Source of the DNA: an uncultured Paracoccaceae bacterium | GTDB taxonomy: Bacteria > Pseudomonadota > Alphaproteobacteria > Rhodobacterales > Rhodobacteraceae | Assembly: GCA_947502145.1 (NCBI GenBank) | Contig: CANMYO010000002.1 | Span: 186,001-250,000, forward strand | Reading direction: 5' to 3' | DNA length: 64,000 nt | Part shown: in pieces, positions 36,640-46,087 of the stretch | Position numbering within the stretch: the stretch's first letter is position 1 | Layout of the letters: each line of letters opens with the position of its first letter | The notes under the pieces: model-generated | Databases searched by the model: none | The model's input: the letters and a program-made list of their open reading frames with translations, nothing else | Told to the model about the DNA's origin: nothing | Position numbers and translations under genes: made by a program

Positions 36640-37926
36640 ATGCTCAAGGATCAGGACCGCATTTTCACCAACATCTACGGGATGCATGACCGCACGCTGA
36701 AAGGCGCGCAGCAACGTGGGCATTGGGATGGCACGGCAGCGATTATCAAGAAGGGTCGCAACTGGATCATTGACGAAATGAAAGCCTCTGGTCTGCGCGG
36801 ACGGGGCGGGGCGGGCTTTCCCACAGGTCTGAAGTGGTCGTTCATGCCCAAGGAATCTGATGGGCGTCCGGCTTATCTTGTGGTGAATGCCGACGAATCC
36901 GAACCGGGGACCTGCAAAGACCGGGAAATCATGCGCCATGATCCCCACACGCTGATTGAGGGCTGTCTCATCGCAAGTTTCGCGATGAACGCCAACGCCT
37001 GCTATATTTACATTCGCGGGGAATACATTCGCGAAAAGGAAGCGCTGCAGAACGCAATTGATGAGGCCTACGCTGCGGGCCTTCTGGGCAAGAATGCCGC
37101 TAAATCAGGATGGGATTTCGATCTGTATCTCGCGCATGGTGCTGGTGCTTATATCTGTGGCGAAGAAACTGCGCTGCTTGAGAGCCTAGAGGGCAAAAAG
37201 GGCATGCCACGGATGAAGCCACCGTTTCCGGCGGGGGCGGGTCTTTATGGCTGCCCGACTACGGTGAACAACGTGGAATCAATTGCCGTTGTGCCAACAA
37301 TCCTGCGCCGCGGCGGAGCGTGGTTTGCGGGCATGGGGCGTCCCAACAACGCGGGCACGAAACTATTTGCGATCTCGGGTCATGTGAACAACCCCTGCGT
37401 CGTCGAAGAAGAAATGTCGATTTCCTTTGAAGAACTGATCGACAAACATTGTGGCGGCATTCGCGGTGGATGGGATAACCTCAAGGCGGTCATTCCGGGC
37501 GGATCTTCGGTTCCATGTGTGCGCGGTGAGGATATGAAAGACGCGATCATGGACTTTGACTATCTGCGCGGCGAGCTGGGCTCGGGCCTCGGAACCGCCG
37601 CGGTGATCGTCATGGACCAGTCCGTGGACATGATCAAAGCGATCTGGCGCTTGTCCAAGTTCTACAAGCACGAAAGCTGTGGGCAGTGTACGCCATGCCG
37701 TGAGGGCACGGGCTGGATGATGCGTGTGATGGCGCGTCTGGTCGAAGGCAATGCCAGCGTCGAAGAAATCGATATGCTGTTTGATGTGACCAAGCAGGTC
37801 GAAGGGCACACAATCTGTGCGCTTGGCGATGCAGCGGCCTGGCCAATTCAAGGCCTGATCAAGAATTTCCGCGATGAGATCGAGGACCGCATCAAGCACA
37901 AGCGGGTGCCTGTGGCTGCGGAATGA
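36640..37926 (+). CDS. nuoF: NADH-quinone oxidoreductase subunit F (NADH-binding)
   Basis: A 428-residue flavoprotein (51 kDa) that takes electrons from NADH. The NADH and FMN sites are [15 protein letters not shown] (about 62-76), [14 protein letters not shown], and [17 protein letters not shown]; cluster N3 cysteines are in [15 protein letters not shown], with a final Cys in [12 protein letters not shown]. Length and order are normal. It is followed with overlap by a lipoprotein gene instead of nuoG. Confidence 0.96.
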   Translation: MLKDQDRIFTNIYGMHDRTLKGAQQRGHWDGTAAIIKKGRNWIIDEMKASGLRGRGGAGFPTGLKWSFMPKESDGRPAYLVVNADESEPGTCKDREIMRHDPHTLIEGCLIASFAMNANACYIYIRGEYIREKEALQNAIDEAYAAGLLGKNAAKSGWDFDLYLAHGAGAYICGEETALLESLEGKKGMPRMKPPFPAGAGLYGCPTTVNNVESIAVVPTILRRGGAWFAGMGRPNNAGTKLFAISGHVNNPCVVEEEMSISFEELIDKHCGGIRGGWDNLKAVIPGGSSVPCVRGEDMKDAIMDFDYLRGELGSGLGTAAVIVMDQSVDMIKAIWRLSKFYKHESCGQCTPCREGTGWMMRVMARLVEGNASVEEIDMLFDVTKQVEGHTICALGDAAAWPIQGLIKNFRDEIEDRIKHKRVPVAAE

Positions 37927-38357
37927 CCTTGTCACGCAAACTCAGGCGGGTCGCTCTGATTGGCGTCGCCATGTTTGCGGTTGGTTGCGCCCCCGCGCGT
38001 CCGAACATTCCCGCCGGTCAGCAGGGATTAACACTCGACATGACGGCGTTTAATGCCGGGCAGTGCGATTTTGTCGGACCAAACATCACTGTTGAAAAAG
38101 AAAGTGTCTTGGGGGGCGACTATTTCAAGGTTGTCGGCCATGTCACCAGGTCGACATTGCGGTGTATCATGCCTGACGGGCAGGCCATTTCGACGACCAG
38201 CCATCACCAGCTTTATGAACCGGGTCGGTTTGATTATTCGGCGTTGATCGTCGGTCGCATTACCGGTCCCGGCGAAGCGATCGTATACGGTTACAGCGAC
38301 GGCCCTGGTGGCAAGGTCGATACCGAAGGAAAATTGATCTTCGTCCCTTCTAGATAA
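37923..38357 (+). CDS. lipoprotein of unknown function after nuoF
   Basis: A 144-residue protein with lipoprotein signal (basic n-region, then [12 protein letters not shown], Cys 22). The mature part is beta-rich, with two further cysteines in NAGQCDF and [10 protein letters not shown] that could pair, and ends [11 protein letters not shown] overlaps the nuoF stop (ATGA). Not recognised beyond that. Coexpression with nuoF is likely. Confidence 0.7.
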   Translation: MTLSRKLRRVALIGVAMFAVGCAPARPNIPAGQQGLTLDMTAFNAGQCDFVGPNITVEKESVLGGDYFKVVGHVTRSTLRCIMPDGQAISTTSHHQLYEPGRFDYSALIVGRITGPGEAIVYGYSDGPGGKVDTEGKLIFVPSR

Positions 38358-38377
38358 GCCAATCGGACAGGTCCAAC

Positions 38378-38833
38378 ATGCCCCTTGCTGAGTTCAACTT
38401 CGGAACGTTGAAATACGATTGGGATGACCCTCGGCTGAAGGATTTTCAAGACAACCTTGATCGCGTCAACAACCTTGGAAAACGCAGTCCGGGATTCCTG
38501 TGGATGCTGGATGGCGATTCGATGGAGGCAGAACAGCAGAACTGGCAGGGGCCGTTGGCGGACCGCCCCAACACAGCATCAACGCTGTCTGTCTGGCGCG
38601 ATGCGCAAAGCCTTTGGCGGTTCGTTGACAAGACGTTGCACGCCCGATTCATGGCCCGCAGTGACGAATGGTTCAAGCCTGATGACCGGGGACATCTGGT
38701 TGTCTGGAATGTGGCAGAAGGGCACCGCCCCAGCGTCGCAGAGGGCATGGAACGTTGGCACGACCTTCAGCGCTTTGGCCCCACGGAAACGGTGTTTGAC
38801 GGCGCGAGGTTACGCGCGTTGGCATTGTCATGA
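38378..38833 (+). CDS. DUF3291 family protein
   Basis: A 151-residue protein resembling the DUF3291 family, a ferredoxin-like dimeric alpha-beta barrel fold related to heme and monooxygenase proteins. Supporting segments are FNFGTLKYDWDDPRLKDF, NNLGKRSPGFLWML, LSVWRDAQSLWRFVDKT, HARFMARSDEW, and GHRPSVAEGMERWHDLQRFG. No signal peptide, so cytoplasmic. It lies 20 bases after the lipoprotein gene and overlaps the next gene (ATGATG). Function unknown. Confidence 0.75.
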   Translation: MPLAEFNFGTLKYDWDDPRLKDFQDNLDRVNNLGKRSPGFLWMLDGDSMEAEQQNWQGPLADRPNTASTLSVWRDAQSLWRFVDKTLHARFMARSDEWFKPDDRGHLVVWNVAEGHRPSVAEGMERWHDLQRFGPTETVFDGARLRALALS

Positions 38834-39237
38834 TGCGGCTTGCGATCTGCTGCGGCATGATGCTTGCACTGACAAGCAGCGCAAACGCCGGTCGGCACCT
38901 TCCTGAGGCTCCTGCTTATGTGCGGAGCTACCTTCAAAATGTGGATACTGCCAAGCGCTTTGGGCTTTATTGCGACTATGTGAATTTCAATCGACCCGCA
39001 GCAGAGAGGGCGCTGGAGAGGTTGCTTTTGCGTCTGGAGCGCGATGGCTATGTCGGCGGCACGTTGGAAGATCGGGTGGAGATGCCAACCCAGCGCGAGC
39101 GTGTCTCTGCAGTTGAACAGGCATTGGCCCCTGTCCATGCGCGCGGTAATCCGGAAGTCGAATTTTGCAAGGCCGCCCGACGGGCAGAGGCGATCGGCGA
39201 CGAAATTGGGCAATACCTATGGGCGGACAAATGGTAG
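38830..39237 (+). CDS. secreted protein distantly like DUF5333, nuoF-nuoG interval
   Basis: A 135-residue protein with a signal peptide (MMRLAICCGMMLALTSSANA). The mature part is helical: LPEAPAYVRSYLQNVDTAK, CDYVNFNRPAAERALERLLL, and the C-terminal FCKAARRAEAIGDEIGQYL. The order of helices and the Cys-(x)-AxxAEAxGxxIG ending resemble the DUF5333 protein encoded 250 bases downstream, suggesting an old tandem duplication. Either of two ATGs (38830, 38833) may be used. Function unknown. Confidence 0.65.
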   Translation: MMRLAICCGMMLALTSSANAGRHLPEAPAYVRSYLQNVDTAKRFGLYCDYVNFNRPAAERALERLLLRLERDGYVGGTLEDRVEMPTQRERVSAVEQALAPVHARGNPEVEFCKAARRAEAIGDEIGQYLWADKW

Positions 39238-39313
39238 CCCGACCCGGTCAGATTGGTGAGATGTGTAACGCTGCGTGATTCCCTAGGCTGAGGCATCTCA
39301 GTGGGAGAAGCCC

Positions 39314-39388
39314 GTGCAGAAAGCGTTCTATATCATTGTCTTTCTCGGTTCCGTTCAACTTGGGTTTATGGGGATCCTGATCGCCTGA
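39314..39388 (+). CDS. 24-residue membrane microprotein candidate
   Basis: A GTG start at 39314 with GGGAGA five to eight bases upstream opens a 24-codon frame, MQKAFYIIVFLGSVQLGFMG plus ILIA, then TGA. The whole peptide is one hydrophobic helix with a single N-terminal lysine. It lies in the 252-base gap between the two DUF5333-like genes. A good ribosome binding site and uniform hydrophobicity support it, but the length is so short that chance cannot be excluded. Confidence 0.35.
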   Translation: MQKAFYIIVFLGSVQLGFMGILIA

Positions 39389-39489
39389 CGCGCGGGATTC
39401 CGCGTAGACAGCCCGGGCTGATATTGAATATCGCGCGATGATTTCCGACATGTCTGTCAAATACGGCAATAAGCCGAGAGGAACAGAGC

Positions 39490-39894
39490 ATGTTGAAACG
39501 CGCCATTTTTTCGCTGGCCACATTGACCGTCGTCACCTTGGCAGGGGCTACGCAGGCAAAGCCAGCATTACGGGATGTGCCAGAGATACGTGATGGAATC
39601 ATTGCCGTCGGGATTGCCTATGAGATCAGCGAGCAATGCGACGAAATTCGCGCGCGCAAGTTGCGTGGCCTGAATTTTCTGTTCGGACTGAAAAGCACGG
39701 CGCGCAATCTCGGATATTCGGACAGTGAAATTGACGCGTTTGTGGACAATCGCGCAGAACAGGATCGGCTTGAAGCCATGGCGCGTGCGCAACTTGCGCA
39801 GAAGGGGGCTGTTCCCGGTGATGCGGCAACTTATTGCGCAGTTGGCCGCGCTGAAATGGCCAAGGGCAGCGCGATTGGCAATCTGCTCAGGTAA
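39490..39894 (+). CDS. DUF5333 family secreted protein
   Basis: A 134-residue protein with signal peptide (MLKRAIFSLATLTVVTLAGATQA). The mature part KPALRDVPEIRDGIIAVGIA, EISEQCDEIRARKL, LGYSDSEIDAFV, and the ending TYCAVGRAEMAKGSAIGNLL match the DUF5333 pattern, a helical periplasmic domain found beside nuo genes of Rhodobacterales. AGAGGA precedes the ATG. Two cysteines may form a disulfide. Function unknown. Confidence 0.78.
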   Translation: MLKRAIFSLATLTVVTLAGATQAKPALRDVPEIRDGIIAVGIAYEISEQCDEIRARKLRGLNFLFGLKSTARNLGYSDSEIDAFVDNRAEQDRLEAMARAQLAQKGAVPGDAATYCAVGRAEMAKGSAIGNLLR

Positions 39895-40018
39895 GTCATC
39901 TCTATGGGGCAAAAAATCGCTGTTCTGTCTGGTGTCATCTGACTGTTAGGGTTAGAACCCGTTCCAAACCCGTGAGCCTTGTCGCCTTGGCCATGGAACA
40001 GGGAACGGAAGGCACCAC

Positions 40019-42037
40019 ATGTCCGATCTGCGCAAGCTTGTCATTGATGGGAATGAGATCGAGGTCGAAGGAGCGATGACGCTCATTCAGGCCTGCGAAC
40101 AAGCGGGAATTGAAATCCCGCGATTTTGTTATCACGAGCGTCTGACAATCGCCGGCAACTGCCGGATGTGTCTTGTCGAGGTTGTAGGCGGCCCACCCAA
40201 ACCGGCGGCGTCCTGCGCGATGCAGGTCAAGGACTTGCGCCCCGGTCCGGAAGGGCAACCACCGCAGGTCAAGACTAACTCACCCATGGTCAAAAAGGCT
40301 CGTGAAGGGGTGATGGAGTTCCTGCTGATCAATCACCCGCTGGACTGCCCCATCTGCGATCAGGGTGGCGAATGTGATCTGCAGGATCAGGCCATGGCAT
40401 ATGGCGTGGATTTTTCCCGCTTCCGCGAGCCAAAGCGCGCCACAGAAGATCTGGACCTTGGGCCGTTGGTCGAAACCCATATGACCCGCTGCATCTCTTG
40501 CACCCGGTGTGTGCGGTTCACGACCGAGGTTGCCGGTATTCACCAGATGGGCCAGACCGGTCGTGGCGAAGATGCCGAAATTACCAGCTATCTGGGGCAG
40601 ACGCTCAATTCCAACATGCAGGGCAATATCATTGATCTGTGCCCGGTGGGGGCGCTGGTGTCGAAACCTTATGCATTTACGGCCCGCCCCTGGGAATTGA
40701 CCAAGACTGAAACGATTGACGTGATGGATGCGCTTGGATCCAATATTCGGGTCGACACCAAGGGTCGTGAAGTGATGCGGATTTTGCCGCGCAACCACGA
40801 TGGCGTGAATGAAGAGTGGATTTCCGACAAGACCCGATTTGTCTGGGATGGTCTGCGCCGGCAACGCCTGGACACGCCTTACATTCGTGAGAATGGAAAG
40901 CTGCGCAAAGCCAGTTGGCCAGAGGCGCTGGCAGCCGCCGCCACTGCGATGAAAGGCAAGAAGGTCGCGGGTCTTGTTGGTGATCTGGCCCCGGTCGAGG
41001 CGGCCTTTGCCCTCAAGCAGTTGATCGAAGGGCAGGGCGGACATGTCGAATGCCGTACGGACGGTGCGAAACTACCGATTGGCAATCGGTCTGCCTATGT
41101 TGGAACGGCGGCAATCGAGGATATCGACACCGCTCAGATGATTCAGTTGATTGGCACCAATCCTCGTCTTGAGGCACCAGTGCTTAACAGCCGCTTGCGT
41201 GCGGCCTGGAGCAGAGGTGCCACCATTGGGATGATTGGCGAGAATGTTGATCTGACCTTTGAAACCGTGCCTGTCGGAACGGATCGTCAGACGCTTGTTG
41301 ACACAGCGGCCAAGGACATGGGCGGTGTCACCGAGATGGACAGCCTTGTCGTCGTGGGCATGGGGGCACTTCGCGAGGCTGATGGCGAAGCCGTGTTGAG
41401 CCAGGCCATGTTATTGGCAGAAAAGACAAAATCGAAGTTCCTGGTATTGCATACGGCCGCCGGTCGTGTCGGCGCGATGGATGTTGGTGCGGTGACCGAG
41501 GGCGGGTTGGATGCTGCGCTGGATGGGGCCGAAGTGGTCTACAACATGGGTGCGGACGAAGTAGAAATCGCCGATGGCGCGTTTGTCATCTATCAGGGCA
41601 GCCACGGTGATCGCGGCGCCCACCGTGCAGACGTCATCCTGCCGGCGGCCGCCTACACCGAAGAAAACGGCCTGTTTGTGAACACCGAAGGGCGTCCTCA
41701 ACTGGCGATGCGTGCCGGTTTTGCGCCGGGCGACGCCAAGGAAAACTGGGCCATTTTGCGAGCCCTGTCGGCAGAACTGGGTGCAACCTTGCCATACGAC
41801 TCGCTGGCGCAGTTGCGCAATTCGCTCGTGGCTGAATACCCGCATCTGGGCGATATTGACGTTGTTGCAGAAAACGACTGGCAGCCGTTGACTCCCAAAG
41901 CACCGGGCAAGGCAACGTTTGTGAATGCGGTGAGTGATTTTTACCTGACCAACCCGATTGCCCGTGCGTCAGAACTGATGGCAGAGCTTTCGGCCAATGC
42001 ACGCGCCCGTGACACCCAACCGGTAGCGGCCGAATAA
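40019..42037 (+). CDS. nuoG: NADH-quinone oxidoreductase subunit G
   Basis: A 672-residue iron-sulfur subunit (75 kDa). The N-terminal region holds the 2Fe-2S ligands ([20 protein letters not shown]), the His/Cys N5 motif [18 protein letters not shown], and a 4Fe-4S motif [10 protein letters not shown]; the rest is the molybdopterin-oxidoreductase-like domain without cofactor. The extra N7 cluster seen in E. coli is not evident. 124 bases precede it with no clear promoter. A lipoprotein gene separates it from nuoH. Confidence 0.95.
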   Translation: MSDLRKLVIDGNEIEVEGAMTLIQACEQAGIEIPRFCYHERLTIAGNCRMCLVEVVGGPPKPAASCAMQVKDLRPGPEGQPPQVKTNSPMVKKAREGVMEFLLINHPLDCPICDQGGECDLQDQAMAYGVDFSRFREPKRATEDLDLGPLVETHMTRCISCTRCVRFTTEVAGIHQMGQTGRGEDAEITSYLGQTLNSNMQGNIIDLCPVGALVSKPYAFTARPWELTKTETIDVMDALGSNIRVDTKGREVMRILPRNHDGVNEEWISDKTRFVWDGLRRQRLDTPYIRENGKLRKASWPEALAAAATAMKGKKVAGLVGDLAPVEAAFALKQLIEGQGGHVECRTDGAKLPIGNRSAYVGTAAIEDIDTAQMIQLIGTNPRLEAPVLNSRLRAAWSRGATIGMIGENVDLTFETVPVGTDRQTLVDTAAKDMGGVTEMDSLVVVGMGALREADGEAVLSQAMLLAEKTKSKFLVLHTAAGRVGAMDVGAVTEGGLDAALDGAEVVYNMGADEVEIADGAFVIYQGSHGDRGAHRADVILPAAAYTEENGLFVNTEGRPQLAMRAGFAPGDAKENWAILRALSAELGATLPYDSLAQLRNSLVAEYPHLGDIDVVAENDWQPLTPKAPGKATFVNAVSDFYLTNPIARASELMAELSANARARDTQPVAAE

Positions 42038-42039
42038 GC

Positions 42040-42423
42040 GTGAAGCGCCTGGCCGTCATATCCGCTGTCTTGTTGACAGCCTGCGGGGGGGCGCAGGTGT
42101 CCCGGGGGGACGCACGCCCATCTTACGATGGCATCCAGACCCGATTGCTGGACGGCGACCTTGTCAGCTTTGACGTTACGCTGCGCGGCACGGATGATCC
42201 GGCTGTGGTCACGCGATATGCCGAATGTGCCGCCGCGCAATACGCCCTCATCCGGGGCTATGGATTTGCACGTCATGTGCGGACCAATCTCGACAAGCAG
42301 GGTGGCACTTGGCGCGCAGATGCTGTTTACACAATCTCGCCGGACCTGCCTGCGGGTGCAAAGACTATAGACGCCGAAGTGACGGTCGCCGATTGCGGCG
42401 CATCCGGCATCCCAACGGCCTGA
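42040..42423 (+). CDS. lipoprotein of unknown function between nuoG and nuoH
   Basis: A 127-residue protein beginning with GTG two bases after the nuoG stop. Signal and lipobox: [15 protein letters not shown] (Cys 15). The mature domain has [20 protein letters not shown] and a C-terminal [14 protein letters not shown], with a possible disulfide between the cysteines. Many Roseobacters carry similar small lipoproteins of this YxExxAAxxAxxRG type. Function unknown. Start choice rests on the GTG, as no ATG is nearby in frame. Confidence 0.7.
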   Translation: MKRLAVISAVLLTACGGAQVSRGDARPSYDGIQTRLLDGDLVSFDVTLRGTDDPAVVTRYAECAAAQYALIRGYGFARHVRTNLDKQGGTWRADAVYTISPDLPAGAKTIDAEVTVADCGASGIPTA

Positions 42424-42433
42424 GGGACAAGAT

Positions 42434-43474
42434 ATGATCGCGTTTTTCACGGAAACACTTATCGGACAGCTTCTTGTCATCCTGGGGCAATGCCTCTTGG
42501 TGCTGGTGCCGTTGCTCGTTGCCCTGGCTTTCCTGATGTATGCTGACCGCAAGATCTGGGCTGCCGTTCAGATGCGCAAAGGGCCAAACGTCGTCGGGGC
42601 CTTCGGTCTGCTGCAGTCGTTTGCGGATTTTCTTAAGTACATCGTCAAGGAAATCGTGGTGCCCGCCGGTGCGGACAAGGCCGTCTTCTTCCTTGCCCCG
42701 ATGATCTCATTTGTTCTAGCCGTGATTGCTTGGGCCGTTATTCCCTTTAACGACGGCTGGGTTGTGACTGAAATCAACGTCGCAATTCTGTATGTCTTCG
42801 CCGTGTCCTCGCTTGAGGTTTATGGCGTGATCATGGGTGGGTGGGCATCCAACTCAAAATATCCATTTCTTGGTTCGCTACGGTCTGCGGCGCAGATGAT
42901 TTCTTACGAAGTCTCGCTTGGTCTGATCATCATTGGTGTGATCATTTCGACCGGCTCAATGAACTTCGGTGATATCGTCGAGGCGCAGCGCGGGTCTTAC
43001 GGGATATTCAACTGGTATTGGGTTGCGCATTTCCCGATGCTTTTCCTGTTCTTTATCAGCGCCTTGGCAGAAACGAACCGACCGCCGTTCGACCTGCCGG
43101 AGGCGGAATCAGAATTGGTGGCCGGATACCAGGTCGAATATTCCTCAACGCCGTTCCTGCTGTTCATGATCGGCGAATTGATGGCCGTGGTCCTGATGTG
43201 CGCACTCGTCTCGCTGCTGTTCCTTGGCGGCTGGCTGTCGCCAATCCCCGGACTGCCTGATGGCGTTCTTTGGATGGTGTTGAAGATGTCGGCGGTGTTC
43301 TTCATGTTCTCGATGGTCAAGGCGATTACACCACGCTATCGCTACGATCAGCTGATGCGGATCGGCTGGAAGGTCTTCCTGCCGATGTCGCTGGCTTGGG
43401 TCGTCATCGTTGCATTCCTTGCGAAATTCGAAGTTTTGGGCGGCCTTTGGGCACGCTACACGATCGGAGGCTGA
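42434..43474 (+). CDS. nuoH: NADH-quinone oxidoreductase subunit H
   Basis: A 346-residue membrane subunit (ND1) with eight helices that forms the quinone tunnel with NuoB and NuoD. Signature segments are [19 protein letters not shown] near the start, [20 protein letters not shown], and [20 protein letters not shown] with the acidic residues of the E-channel. GAGGGA six bases before the ATG supports the start. Normal length. Confidence 0.96.
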   Translation: MIAFFTETLIGQLLVILGQCLLVLVPLLVALAFLMYADRKIWAAVQMRKGPNVVGAFGLLQSFADFLKYIVKEIVVPAGADKAVFFLAPMISFVLAVIAWAVIPFNDGWVVTEINVAILYVFAVSSLEVYGVIMGGWASNSKYPFLGSLRSAAQMISYEVSLGLIIIGVIISTGSMNFGDIVEAQRGSYGIFNWYWVAHFPMLFLFFISALAETNRPPFDLPEAESELVAGYQVEYSSTPFLLFMIGELMAVVLMCALVSLLFLGGWLSPIPGLPDGVLWMVLKMSAVFFMFSMVKAITPRYRYDQLMRIGWKVFLPMSLAWVVIVAFLAKFEVLGGLWARYTIGG

Positions 43475-43475
43475 T

Positions 43476-43961
43476 ATGGACTACAATCGCGCCGCCAAAT
43501 ATTTCCTGTTGCAGGACTTCTGGAAGGGGTTCGGGCTGGGGATGAAATATTTCTTTTCGCCCAAGGCGACAGTAAATTATCCGCACGAAAAGGGGCCGCT
43601 TAGCCCGCGTTTCCGGGGCGAACATGCGTTGCGCCGTTACCCCAATGGGGAAGAGCGTTGCATCGCGTGCAAACTGTGTGAAGCGGTTTGCCCGGCACAA
43701 GCGATCACGATTGATGCCGAGCCCCGCGACGACGGGTCACGCCGCACCACGCGTTACGACATCGATATGACCAAGTGCATTTACTGTGGCTTCTGCCAAG
43801 AGGCCTGCCCGGTGGATGCGATTGTCGAGGGCCCGAACTTTGAATTCTCAACCGAGACCCGCGAAGAGCTGTATTACGACAAAGACAAGCTGCTGGCCAA
43901 CGGCGACCGCTGGGAAGCCGAGATTGCGCGTAACCTTGAGTTGGATGCGCCTTACAGATGA
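43476..43961 (+). CDS. nuoI: NADH-quinone oxidoreductase subunit I
   Basis: A 161-residue ferredoxin-like subunit (TYKY) with clusters N6a and N6b: [16 protein letters not shown] (about 64-79) and [16 protein letters not shown] (about 103-118). The first 30 residues form an amphipathic membrane-lying helix. The upstream frame overlaps nuoH; the ATG at 43476 with GGAGG just before is the start. Its stop overlaps the next gene. Confidence 0.96.
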   Translation: MDYNRAAKYFLLQDFWKGFGLGMKYFFSPKATVNYPHEKGPLSPRFRGEHALRRYPNGEERCIACKLCEAVCPAQAITIDAEPRDDGSRRTTRYDIDMTKCIYCGFCQEACPVDAIVEGPNFEFSTETREELYYDKDKLLANGDRWEAEIARNLELDAPYR

Positions 43962-44347
43962 ATCTTGATCAGTCCACATATGAGATAGGCAAGGCACTGT
44001 CAGAGGCTGTAAACCCCGGCATGGAAGACGCGCTGGCGGCGCGCTACGATGCCTTGGTGCCCGGTTTGTCGCGCATGGTCGTAGAGGTGCCTTATGGCAA
44101 ATTCTACTCTCGCGGCGTTGTGGACGAGAAAACCCGCCTCTTGGCGACCGTGGCCGCTTTGACGGCACAAGGTGGTCAAACGCGGCCGCAGCTCAAGGTG
44201 AATATCGCGAGCGCCCGCGCGGTCGGCGCCAGTCGCGAAGAGGTGTGTGAAATCATTTTTCAGATGACGCTTTATGGTGGGTTCCCCGCGATGATCAACG
44301 CGATGAACGCGGCGATTGAGGTTTTTGAGGCGGAGGACGCCGGATGA
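43958..44347 (+). CDS. carboxymuconolactone decarboxylase-like protein, copy 1
   Basis: A 129-residue all-helical protein of the CMD/AhpD fold: [20 protein letters not shown], then [20 protein letters not shown] and [18 protein letters not shown]. The peroxidatic CxxC of AhpD is absent, so it is closer to true decarboxylases or to non-enzymatic members. It overlaps nuoI (ATGA) and the second copy (ATGA). Its function beside complex I is unknown. Confidence 0.8.
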   Translation: MNLDQSTYEIGKALSEAVNPGMEDALAARYDALVPGLSRMVVEVPYGKFYSRGVVDEKTRLLATVAALTAQGGQTRPQLKVNIASARAVGASREEVCEIIFQMTLYGGFPAMINAMNAAIEVFEAEDAG

Positions 44348-44742
44348 GCAACGAAAACCCCTTTGATGCCATGATGAAGATGAGCCAGGACTGGATGAAG
44401 CAATTCAATCCGGCGCTTGAATCCTTCACGCCCAAAGGGATGGAGGCGATGTGGCCGACAATGCCAAAAGAAGTAATGGAAACCTTCTTTGGCAAGACCA
44501 TGAACCCCGAAGGTTTGGACGCCAAGACCCGGTTGTTGATGACGCTAATGGGGCTGACGATCATGGGGGCGCAGGCAGAACCGCAAATACGTCTGACCGT
44601 GCGCCACGCCGCTGAGGCTGGTGCCAGCAAGCAAGAGATAGCAGAGACGATTGCGCAGGCCGGGATGTTCGGCGGTGCCCCTGCAATGACAAAGGCGATG
44701 GAACTCGCCACCGACGTTTTGGACAAGGACGCTGACGCATGA
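44344..44742 (+). CDS. carboxymuconolactone decarboxylase-like protein, copy 2
   Basis: A 132-residue paralogue of the preceding protein: a longer N-terminal helical segment ([19 protein letters not shown]), then [20 protein letters not shown] and [19 protein letters not shown] with [18 protein letters not shown]. No cysteine is present at all, so redox activity by a CxxC mechanism is impossible. The two copies might form a hetero-oligomer, as CMD proteins are usually trimers or hexamers; this is inference. Overlaps nuoJ by four bases. Confidence 0.8.
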   Translation: MSNENPFDAMMKMSQDWMKQFNPALESFTPKGMEAMWPTMPKEVMETFFGKTMNPEGLDAKTRLLMTLMGLTIMGAQAEPQIRLTVRHAAEAGASKQEIAETIAQAGMFGGAPAMTKAMELATDVLDKDADA

Positions 44743-45344
44743 CCGTGTTTGCCTTTACCTTTTATCTGTTCGCAATCTCGACCGTTATGGGCGGGTTGAT
44801 GACGGTTATCAGTCGGAACCCGGTACATTCGGTGCTTTGGCTGATTCTCGCGTTCCTGTCCTCTGCCGGGTTGTTCGTGACCTTGGGGGCCGAGTTCGTG
44901 GCGATGTTGCTGATCATTGTCTACGTGGGCGCGGTGGCGGTGCTGTTCCTGTTTGTGGTGATGATGCTCGACGTGGATTTCGCCGAACTAAAGGCCGAAA
45001 TGTCCAAATACTTGCCATTAGGGTTGCTGATTGGGGTTGTCGTGCTGATGCAACTGGCCATCGCGCTTGGCACCTGGAGCTTTGCTGACGGTGCCGCCGG
45101 TCGTATCGCCGCACCGTCCGGGGACGTTGACAACACCGCAGCGCTTGGCCTGCTGATCTACGATAAATACATCATTCTGTTCCAGCTCGCGGGACTGATC
45201 CTGCTGGTTGCGATGATCGGGGCAATTGTTCTGACCCTGCGCCACCGCGTGGACATCAAGCGCCAGAACGTCATCGCGCAGATGCACCGCGACCCGGCAA
45301 CCGCGATGGAGTTGAAAGACGTCAAACCGGGGCAGGGGTTGTGA
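44739..45344 (+). CDS. nuoJ: NADH-quinone oxidoreductase subunit J
   Basis: A 201-residue membrane subunit (ND6) with five helices. The conserved third helix reads [20 protein letters not shown], with the pi-bulge region that moves in the catalytic cycle. C-terminal residues after the last helix (about 165) are cytoplasmic and charged. It overlaps the CMD copy 2 gene and the following secreted-protein gene. Confidence 0.95.
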   Translation: MTVFAFTFYLFAISTVMGGLMTVISRNPVHSVLWLILAFLSSAGLFVTLGAEFVAMLLIIVYVGAVAVLFLFVVMMLDVDFAELKAEMSKYLPLGLLIGVVVLMQLAIALGTWSFADGAAGRIAAPSGDVDNTAALGLLIYDKYIILFQLAGLILLVAMIGAIVLTLRHRVDIKRQNVIAQMHRDPATAMELKDVKPGQGL

Positions 45345-45781
45345 TGCAGTCGTTCCTTACAGCATCAATTTTCTCAATTTGCGCGGGGTCTGTTGTTGCC
45401 GGTGGGCCGGTCGAAGTTTGGGCCACGGAGAAGGATTGTTCTTTTGTTGGCCTTGATTGGGCCGCGCCCGCGCCGACGCCGGAGGGCAACAGCTTGCTCA
45501 GCGCTGTCATATCATTCGAGACTTTCGACGACGCGCTGTATCCGTATTCGGAAGTTATAGCTTTCGATTGCAACTCTGAAGCAGGCATCAAAGCATCTTG
45601 GAATACCGCGACCGTTGCTGCTGATGTTGTCGAGCAATTGCGTCTGGGCCCAGTGGCCTTTGATGCATGGAAAGCTGGGATTGCGTCTGCAGGACATGCA
45701 GAAATGGTGGGCGCGGAAGTCGCACATGGAACAATGACCTGTGCTTGCGAATTGCACTACGGAATCGAGGTTCTCCAATGA
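45344..45781 (+). CDS. secreted protein of unknown function between nuoJ and nuoK
   Basis: A 145-residue protein with a signal peptide ([19 protein letters not shown]). The mature part begins [20 protein letters not shown] and has four or five cysteines, including a CAC near the end ([12 protein letters not shown]), which suggests disulfides or metal binding in the periplasm. The ATG at 45344 overlaps the nuoJ stop; its own stop overlaps nuoK. I do not recognise the family. Confidence 0.65.
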   Translation: MQSFLTASIFSICAGSVVAGGPVEVWATEKDCSFVGLDWAAPAPTPEGNSLLSAVISFETFDDALYPYSEVIAFDCNSEAGIKASWNTATVAADVVEQLRLGPVAFDAWKAGIASAGHAEMVGAEVAHGTMTCACELHYGIEVLQ

Positions 45782-46083
45782 TCGGACTTGAACATTATCT
45801 CACGGTCGCGGCGGCGCTGTTTGTCATTGGCATCTTTGGACTGTTTCTGAACCGCAAGAACGTGATCATCCTGCTGATGAGCATCGAATTGATGCTGTTG
45901 GCGGTGAACATCAACTTTGTCGCCTTCTCGGCCTTCCTGAACGATCTGGTCGGACAGGTCTTTACGCTCTTCGTACTGACCGTCGCCGCCGCCGAGGCCG
46001 CGATTGGGCTGGCGATCCTTGTCTGTTTCTTCCGCAACCGCGGGACCATCGACGTTGAAGACGTCAACGTGATGAAAGGCTAG
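45778..46083 (+). CDS. nuoK: NADH-quinone oxidoreductase subunit K
   Basis: A 101-residue, three-helix membrane subunit (ND4L). [20 protein letters not shown] begins the first helix; the second carries the buried glutamate in [20 protein letters not shown] and the third in [15 protein letters not shown], both part of the proton path. The open frame upstream is not used; the ATG at 45778 overlaps the previous stop. Confidence 0.96.
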   Translation: MIGLEHYLTVAAALFVIGIFGLFLNRKNVIILLMSIELMLLAVNINFVAFSAFLNDLVGQVFTLFVLTVAAAEAAIGLAILVCFFRNRGTIDVEDVNVMKG

Positions 46084-46087
46084 TTTG

